Shown here: one piece after another, positions 6,006 to 10,039 of the stretch
How the letters are laid out: the number at the start of each line of letters is the position of its first letter
Numbering within the stretch: position 1 is the first letter of the stretch
Assembly (NCBI GenBank): GCA_044226685.1
Contig: JBGAGP010000158.1
Coordinates: forward strand, 1 to 10,039
DNA from: Dongia_A sp044226685
GTDB taxonomy: Bacteria; Pseudomonadota; Alphaproteobacteria; Dongiales; Dongiaceae
Length of the DNA stretch: 10,039 nt
Reading direction: 5' to 3'
Position numbers and translations under genes: made by a program
Notes under the pieces: model-generated
The model's database searches: none
What the model saw: the letters and a program-made list of their open reading frames with translations, nothing else
Told to the model about the DNA's origin: nothing

Positions 6006-7343
6006 CTAAGATGCGGCGACTTGCCGCCGAATCCAAGCCTCAAGCGGATCCCAGACCTTCGCGCGCGCGCTGCCGCCCACCATCATGCCGATATGGCCGG
6101 CCGCCGGCACCTGGGTCTCGCCCTTCCGCAGACGTTGGGCCAAGCCCAGCGCGCTCTTGGGTGGAACGATCCGATCGCTGCTGGGCACCATCGCCAGGGC
6201 GGGCAGGTCGAGCAACTCCGGCGTCACCGCCCTGCCATCGATCTGCCATGCGCCGCGGCCGGGCGTGTTGTCGCCATACCAGGCGCCGAGGCATTCCCGC
6301 GCCACCGGTGCCGCCAGGCCCACGCCGTCATTGAGCCAATCCTCCAGCGCGACGAACTTCGCCGCCGCGTCGCTCTCCGCCGGCATCTGGCCGAAGCGGC
6401 GGAACTTGGCGAGGATCGAGAGCGGGTCGAGGGCGGCAAAGAAGCTCTGCAGCAGATCGACCGGCATCTCGCCCAGGGCCTGGAACAGCGGGTCGAGCCG
6501 CCGGCCCATCTCGCCGATCAGCTGCGCCTGGACCTCGCCCTCGGCATGGAAGTCCCACGGCGTCGCCAGGCAGACGAGCCCGGCCAGGTCCTGCTGCCGC
6601 CGCAGCGCGAGCGCCAGGGCCAGCATGCCGCCCATGCAATAGCCGACGACGATGATCGGCCCGCCCGGCACGCGCCGCACGGCATCCAAGGCGCCTTCGA
6701 GCCGCCCGGCGATGTAGCGGGTGAGGTCGAAGCCCTGCTCCTCCGCGCCCGGCGCATCCCAGTCGACGACGAAGGGCGCCATGCCGCGGCCTGCCAGATC
6801 GGCGAGGAAGGAGCTGTCGGCGGTCAGGTCGAGGATGTAGTAGCGGTTGATCAGCGACGGGATCACCAGCACGCGCGGCGCGGCCATCTCGGCCGTGGCG
6901 CGATAGTCGCGCAGCACGGTCGTGCCCTCGCGCCACAGGACAGGCCGATCGGCCAGCGCGCGACGATAGGGATGGTGGCGATAAGCAGTGACGCCATCGA
7001 GAAAACCGTCGAGGCGCCGATGCCCTTCGGCCGCCAGCGCCGCGAGCAGGGCGCCTTCGTCAGACCTTTGCAGGTCGGCGTCGAGGCTTGCCAGGTTTTG
7101 CGCCAGCGGACCTGGCGGGCTCGACTGAGCCGCGGCCTTCGAGCCTTGCCAGGCGGCCTTCAAGCTCGGCCAGGCGAGCGCGGAGTTGCCCCAGGTCGCC
7201 AGTGCCAGCGCCAGATGCTGTGGCAGCGGTCGCGGTCCCAGCCGGCGCGGCGCCGGCGAAGGGGGCGCCTGCCGGGGCTGTGGCCTGGGCTGATCCTGGG
7301 GCGAAGGGCCATCCGAACGGGAATGGGCTTGCGGGCTGGGCAA
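6006..7343 (-). CDS. phaC: Poly(3-hydroxyalkanoate) synthase, short form (alpha/beta hydrolase)
   Basis: PhaC polymerises (R)-3-hydroxybutyryl-CoA into PHB at the granule surface. With the TTG start at 7343 the product is 445 aa. The lipase-like box GYCMG holds nucleophile Cys236, and the other triad residues are Asp390 (PSSDRIVPP) and His417 (AAGHIGMM). The family signatures VDWDAPG, FDLTRYIAG and ALEDWLNDG are all present. Recognisable homology begins near GPRPLPQHLA (about residue 36), so the enzyme lacks most of the class I N-terminal domain and is nearer class III PhaC in size. The frame has no ATG or GTG before the catalytic domain. TTG 7343 is preceded by GGGAGG with an 8-nt spacer, but it lies inside the upstream gene in another frame. 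A TTG at 7394, a CTG at 7241 or a frameshift are alternatives. Function is firm; the start is not. Confidence 0.88.
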   Translation of the reverse strand: MPSPQAHSRSDGPSPQDQPRPQPRQAPPSPAPRRLGPRPLPQHLALALATWGNSALAWPSLKAAWQGSKAAAQSSPPGPLAQNLASLDADLQRSDEGALLAALAAEGHRRLDGFLDGVTAYRHHPYRRALADRPVLWREGTTVLRDYRATAEMAAPRVLVIPSLINRYYILDLTADSSFLADLAGRGMAPFVVDWDAPGAEEQGFDLTRYIAGRLEGALDAVRRVPGGPIIVVGYCMGGMLALALALRRQQDLAGLVCLATPWDFHAEGEVQAQLIGEMGRRLDPLFQALGEMPVDLLQSFFAALDPLSILAKFRRFGQMPAESDAAAKFVALEDWLNDGVGLAAPVARECLGAWYGDNTPGRGAWQIDGRAVTPELLDLPALAMVPSSDRIVPPKSALGLAQRLRKGETQVPAAGHIGMMVGGSARAKVWDPLEAWIRRQVAAS

Positions 7344-7644
7344 AACCGGTTCCTCCCTCGGCGGCGGCGCCTGGCATGCCGAAGCCGGCGCCAAAACCCT
7401 GCGGCGGATAGCCGGGCAGCCAGGAAAACGGCGCCGCGGCGGTCATCAATTTCAAGGCCTGAGCCAGCAGGGTCGGATCCTGGGCCAGGGCAGACAGATG
7501 ATCCTGCCAGAGATCCAGGAGTTTGCGGGAAAGTTCCTGCAGCCGCGCCGCCTCGTCATCCCCCGGCTTGGGCCCGGATTTCTGCGCAGAATCCGGCTGC
7601 GCGCGACCGGGATTCCGGCTGGGATTTTCAGGTGCTGCGGCCAT
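7060..7644 (-). CDS. Putative PHA synthase-associated small subunit (PhaE/phasin-like), overlaps phaC
   Basis: The 194-aa frame starts at ATG 7644 after AGGAG. Residues 1-30 are polar and disordered. Residues 32-70 form an amphipathic helix with LLDLWQDHLSALAQDP, reminiscent of the LWQDYL motif in class I PhaC N-termini. Residues 71-148 are low-complexity Pro/Gly/Ala/Phe. Residues 150-171 (LGQLRARLAELEGRLARLEG) are a short coiled coil, followed by a Lys/Arg/Pro-rich tail. This plan suggests a granule-associated or synthase-partner protein, like PhaE or a phasin, supplying what the short PhaC lacks. That is inference, as I do not recognise the family. Its last 94 codons or so overlap the proposed phaC start in another frame. 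It is the first gene after the divergent PhaR-type operators. Confidence 0.65.
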   Translation of the reverse strand: MAAAPENPSRNPGRAQPDSAQKSGPKPGDDEAARLQELSRKLLDLWQDHLSALAQDPTLLAQALKLMTAAAPFSWLPGYPPQGFGAGFGMPGAAAEGGTGFAQPASPFPFGWPFAPGSAQATAPAGAPFAGAAPAGTATAATASGAGTGDLGQLRARLAELEGRLARLEGRGSVEPARSAGAKPGKPRRRPAKV

Positions 7645-7666
7645 GCATCTCCTGCCTTCCGCGTAA

Positions 7667-7696
7667 ACTATACGTGGGGCTTCCTTACTTTCGCAA
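7667..7696 (-). promoter_or_regulatory. Candidate promoter of the synthase genes
   Basis: On the minus strand TATAGT (7672-7667, five of six consensus bases) lies 18 bp downstream of TTGCGA (7696-7691). Initiation near 7660 would give a leader of about 16 nt before ATG 7644. The -35 overlaps the left arm of the 7693-7713 palindrome, so an operator-bound repressor would occlude it. Confidence 0.5.
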
Positions 7697-7713
7697 TGCA
7701 GCTATTGCATTGC
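7693..7713. promoter_or_regulatory. Putative PhaR operator 1 in the phaR/phaC divergent region
   Basis: GCAATGCA (7693-7700) and TGCATTGC (7706-7713) are perfect complements with a 5-nt spacer. Each arm is a TGC-N3-GC half-site, matching the TGC-rich sites known for PhaR. The site covers the -35 of the minus-strand promoter. Confidence 0.55.
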
Positions 7714-7734
7714 CAAATAGGGGGTTGGACCTGC

Positions 7735-7750
7735 TATGCTGCATTGCATA
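7735..7750. promoter_or_regulatory. Putative PhaR operator 2, proximal to phaR
   Basis: TATGC (7735-7739) and GCATA (7746-7750) flank a 6-nt spacer. The site contains a third TGCATTGC (7740-7747) and an exact TGC-ATT-GCA core. It lies 23 bp before the phaR ATG, over possible -10 elements (TATGCT at 7735 or TACAGG at 7749), suggesting autoregulation. Confidence 0.5.
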
Positions 7751-7772
7751 CAGGGATAAGGGATTTCCCCGC

Positions 7773-8420
7773 ATGACCAACGGACACGACAACGGCAAAC
7801 CGGCGGTGCGGATTAAGAAATACGCCAACCGCCGGCTCTACAACACCGCGACCAGCTCCTACGTGACCCTGGACTACCTGGCGCAGATGGTACGCGAAGG
7901 CCAGGATTTCACGGTCGAGGACGCCAAGACCGGCGAGGACATCACCCGCTCGGTCCTGACCCAGATCATCGTCGAGGAAGAGGCCAAGGGGCAGACCATG
8001 CTGCCCATCAACTTCCTGCGCCAGCTCATCAGCCTCTATGGCGACAACCTGCAATTCCTGGTGCCGCGCTATCTCGAGCAGAGCATGGAGGCCTTCGGCC
8101 GCAACCAGGAGCAGATGCGGAGCTACATGAAGGAAAGCTTCGGCGGCATGTTCCCCTTCGACCGCTTCCAGGAGATGTCGAAGCAGAACATCGCCTTCTT
8201 CGAGCAGGCGATGCGCATGTGGTCGCCGTTCCGCGCCGGTCAGTCGGGGGGGCAACCGGGTGCTGCGCCCGAAGCGGCACCGAGCGCCACCGCCAGGCCG
8301 GAAGCCAAAGGCAACGATCTCGACGACCTCAAGTCGCAGATGCAGGCGCTGCAAAAGCAGCTCGAGAGCCTGGCCCAGGCGAACCAGAATCAGGCGAACC
8401 AGAAGAAAGACGAGAAATAG
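7773..8420 (+). CDS. phaR: Polyhydroxyalkanoate synthesis repressor PhaR
   Basis: PhaR binds PHB granules and represses phasin and PHA genes when polymer is absent. The 215-aa protein opens with the hallmark IKKYANRRLYNT (residues 14-25) of the PHB accumulation regulator DNA-binding domain (about 12-72). The regulatory PHB-binding helices, including MLPINFLRQLISLYGDN (76-92), run to about residue 150. A Pro/Ala-rich linker (155-180) and a Gln/Asn-rich coiled coil (182-212) finish the protein. The start is ATG 7773, with AAGGGA about 9 bases upstream; the frame is open far upstream but only as antisense of phaC. It is divergent from the synthase genes, and TGC-rich palindromes between them fit autoregulation. 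Its stop is 4 nt from the end of the convergent permease gene. Confidence 0.96.
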   Translation: MTNGHDNGKPAVRIKKYANRRLYNTATSSYVTLDYLAQMVREGQDFTVEDAKTGEDITRSVLTQIIVEEEAKGQTMLPINFLRQLISLYGDNLQFLVPRYLEQSMEAFGRNQEQMRSYMKESFGGMFPFDRFQEMSKQNIAFFEQAMRMWSPFRAGQSGGQPGAAPEAAPSATARPEAKGNDLDDLKSQMQALQKQLESLAQANQNQANQKKDEK

Positions 8421-8424
8421 CCGC

Positions 8425-9234
8425 TCAGGCCTTCGCCGGCAGAGGCACAGCGCCGCTGGAAACCGGGCGAACCCGGTCCTTGTTCAGATAGCGCTCGAAC
8501 CAGTTCAGGATCCGGGTCAGGATGAAGACCAGGATCACGTAGATGATGGCGCCGCCGACCAGCGGTTCGTAGTAGCGCAGATCCTGCTGCATGATGTAGC
8601 GGCCGGTGCCCAGCACCTCGTAGACCGTCACCAGTGAGGCGAGCGACGTCGCCTTCAGCAGCAGCACCGTCTCCGTGCTCATCGCCGGCAGGCAGATGCG
8701 GATGGCGCGCGGCAGGGTGATGCGGCGGAAGATCAGCCATTTCGACATGCCGAAAGCGCGCCCGGCCTCGATCTCGCCGTGGGGCACCGCCAGGATCGCG
8801 CCGCGCAGGATCTCGCCCGTATAGCCGGCCGTGTTGATGCTGAGCGCGAAGATCGCGTACCAGATGCCGTCGCGCAGGAACGGCAGCACACGCATCAGCG
8901 GCTTGCCGTCGATCCGGATGTCGCCGAACACCTGCCCCAGGCCGTAATAGATCAGGTAGATCTGCACGATCAGCGGCGTGCCGCGCATCAGCAGGATGAA
9001 CAGGTAGGACGGCACCCAGAGCAGGGGATTTGGGCTGATCCGGGCCACCGCCACCGGCACCGCCAGGATGTTGCCGATGATGCCGCAGACGACGGTGAGC
9101 AGGATCGACAGCGGGATCGCCGCGATCAGCAGCGGCATGACATGGACGGCGAGATAGCAGGGGCTGAATTTCGCCGCCTGCTCCATCTGCAGCAGGACGT
9201 CGGAGAGCGCGGCGCATTGATCGACGGTCATCAT
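8425..9234 (-). CDS. Polar amino acid ABC transporter permease (HisM type)
   Basis: This inner membrane subunit of a PAAT-family importer (histidine, arginine, octopine or nopaline type) is 269 aa long. Five to six hydrophobic helices are visible. RGTPLIVQIYLIYYGL (84-99) is typical of the family, and an EAA-type coupling loop begins EIEAGRAFGMSKWLIFRRI (154-172), where the ATPase would dock. The insert of about 25 residues after the YYGLGQVFGD segment, compared with the partner permease, is usual for HisM-type subunits. Two adjacent ATGs (9234 and 9231) are possible; AGGGG sits 3 or 6 bases before them. The stop of the upstream permease is 7 nt away and overlaps this ribosome-binding site, so translation is probably coupled. 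No ATPase or binding protein is in the window, so the substrate is unknown. Confidence 0.92.
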   Translation of the reverse strand: MMTVDQCAALSDVLLQMEQAAKFSPCYLAVHVMPLLIAAIPLSILLTVVCGIIGNILAVPVAVARISPNPLLWVPSYLFILLMRGTPLIVQIYLIYYGLGQVFGDIRIDGKPLMRVLPFLRDGIWYAIFALSINTAGYTGEILRGAILAVPHGEIEAGRAFGMSKWLIFRRITLPRAIRICLPAMSTETVLLLKATSLASLVTVYEVLGTGRYIMQQDLRYYEPLVGGAIIYVILVFILTRILNWFERYLNKDRVRPVSSGAVPLPAKA

Positions 9235-9241
9235 GGTCCCC

Positions 9242-9967
9242 TCACGCCCGTCGCACGCCGCGATTGGCGCGCTTCTCGATCCGCGTCAGCCCGATCATCG
9301 ACACGATCGTCAGGCACAGGAAGATGAACGCCGCCGTGGTGTAGAAGAACAGGTACTCCTTGGTCGCCGCCGCCGCGATGTTGGCATTTTTCAGCACCTC
9401 GAAGGCGCCGACGGCGCTGACCAGCGCGCTGTCCTTGGTGATGTTGAGCCATTGGTTGCCCATGCCGGGAATGGCATAGCGGATCATCTGCGGGAAGACG
9501 ATGCGCCGGAAGCGCAGGGCGCCGCGCATGCCGTAGGCGCGCGCCGCCTCGACCTGGCCCTTGGGGATCGCCTCGATCGCGCCGCGCAGCACATCGGTGA
9601 GGTAGGCGCCGTAGATCGACCCCAGCGCCACCACCACCGCGGCGAAGGCGCTGACCTGGAAATCCTCCTCGACGATGCCGATTCCGACCAGCACGGCCTT
9701 CATGGCGCTGCCGCCGGCATAGAAGATGAGGATGATCAGCAGCAGCTCGGGGATCGCCCGCACCAAGGTGGTGTAGAGGTCGCCCAGACGATAGAGGAAC
9801 TTGTTGCCGCTGAGCTTCGCGCCGGCGCCGAGCAGCCCGAGCAGGAAGGCGAAAAAATAGCTGCAGACCGAAATCTGGATGGTGAGCAGCAAGCCATAGG
9901 CGAGCTCGTCGCTCCAGCCGTTGGCGCCCCAGCCGAGCAGTCCGAACAATGATGGCTCAGCGTTCAT
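9242..9967 (-). CDS. Polar amino acid ABC transporter permease (HisQ type)
   Basis: This is the second permease of the same importer, forming a heterodimeric channel with the downstream HisM-type protein. The 241-aa product has an N-terminal amphipathic segment (FGLLGWGANGWSDEL), a first long helix from about residue 23 (LAYGLLLTIQISVCSYFFAFLLGLLGAG) and the TTLVRAIPELLLIILIFY signature (66-83). The EAA loop begins VEAARAYGMRGALRFRRIVFP (139-159). The start is ATG 9967 with GGGGGAG just upstream, though the frame stays open to the right edge. It overlaps nothing downstream but is separated from the partner by only 7 nt. The order hisQ then hisM is standard for octopine/nopaline/histidine-type operons; the binding protein and ATPase probably lie to the right of the window. 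Confidence 0.93.
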   Translation of the reverse strand: MNAEPSLFGLLGWGANGWSDELAYGLLLTIQISVCSYFFAFLLGLLGAGAKLSGNKFLYRLGDLYTTLVRAIPELLLIILIFYAGGSAMKAVLVGIGIVEEDFQVSAFAAVVVALGSIYGAYLTDVLRGAIEAIPKGQVEAARAYGMRGALRFRRIVFPQMIRYAIPGMGNQWLNITKDSALVSAVGAFEVLKNANIAAAATKEYLFFYTTAAFIFLCLTIVSMIGLTRIEKRANRGVRRA

Positions 9968-10039
9968 GTCTCCCCCGGACGAATTGCCGTCCCATCGCTT
10001 CTTGTCGCCGCGCCGGCGGTTCTCGCCCGCGCGCTCCGC
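9968..10039. other. Right-edge sequence upstream of the HisQ-type gene, unresolved
   Basis: No feature could be fixed in these 72 bases. On the minus strand, the frame of the permease gene continues open to the edge with high third-position GC. A second frame ends in a TGA overlapping the permease ATG, as an upstream operon gene would. Either could be real coding. Confidence 0.3.

Noticed and set aside
7758..7770. GGGA-TT-TCCC mini-palindrome before the phaR ATG
   Set aside because: Four-base arms with a 2-nt loop are too short to fold stably and are readily explained by chance.
5637..8420. A plus-strand frame open for more than 900 codons running into phaR
   Set aside because: Upstream of 7773 it is antisense to phaA, phaC and the small subunit gene. 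Its translation is low-complexity Arg/Ala/Pro/Gln without domain features, and PhaR homology begins exactly at the ATG at 7773. GC-rich genomes often leave antisense frames open.

Overview
The window is GC-rich bacterial chromosome from an alphaproteobacterium, probably of Rhodospirillales type. The case rests on three things: a PhaR-type regulator (IKKYANRRLYNT N-terminus) divergent from a phaC-phaA-phaB cluster; a short PHA synthase with a GPRPLP-type N-terminus, which I associate with Rhodospirillales; and a methyltransferase divergent from gloB, a pairing I recall from alphaproteobacteria. No rRNA, tRNA, CRISPR array, insertion sequence or phage gene was seen.

Layout. Positions 1-416 (minus, cut by the left edge) hold a class I SAM-dependent methyltransferase. 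It is divergent from gloB (509-1285, plus), which is followed by a glutathione S-transferase family gene (1315-1908, plus); the pair is a small glutathione-linked detoxification unit. Everything from 1912 to 7644 is on the minus strand. In transcription order this is a putative PHA synthase-associated small subunit (7644-7060), phaC (7343-6006, starting inside the previous gene in another frame), phaA (5875-4703), phaB (4655-3933), a CxxC carboxymuconolactone decarboxylase/AhpD-fold protein (3890-3474), an unknown three-helix membrane protein (3396-2896) and a DMT-family exporter resembling YddG (2832-1912). phaR (7773-8420, plus) is divergent from the synthase genes. On the right, two polar amino acid ABC permease genes (9967-9242 and 9234-8425, minus) converge on phaR; their ATPase and binding protein are not in the window.

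How it works together. PhaA condenses two acetyl-CoA, PhaB reduces acetoacetyl-CoA to (R)-3-hydroxybutyryl-CoA, and PhaC polymerises it to poly(3-hydroxybutyrate), so a complete PHB route is present. The phaR-phaC intergenic region carries three copies of TGCATTGC (one inverted), and a perfect TGC-N3-GCA palindrome lies upstream of phaA. Both fit PhaR operators, suggesting that PhaR controls itself, the synthase genes and phaAB.

The most unusual feature is the phaC 5' end. Its frame has no ATG or GTG before the conserved domain, but a TTG with a strong Shine-Dalgarno sequence sits inside the upstream reading frame. This implies a same-strand, out-of-frame overlap of roughly 180-284 nt, or a frameshift. 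There is no gene-free stretch above 300 bases; the largest gaps (about 130 bp each) are the phaA promoter region and the phaR/phaC divergent region.
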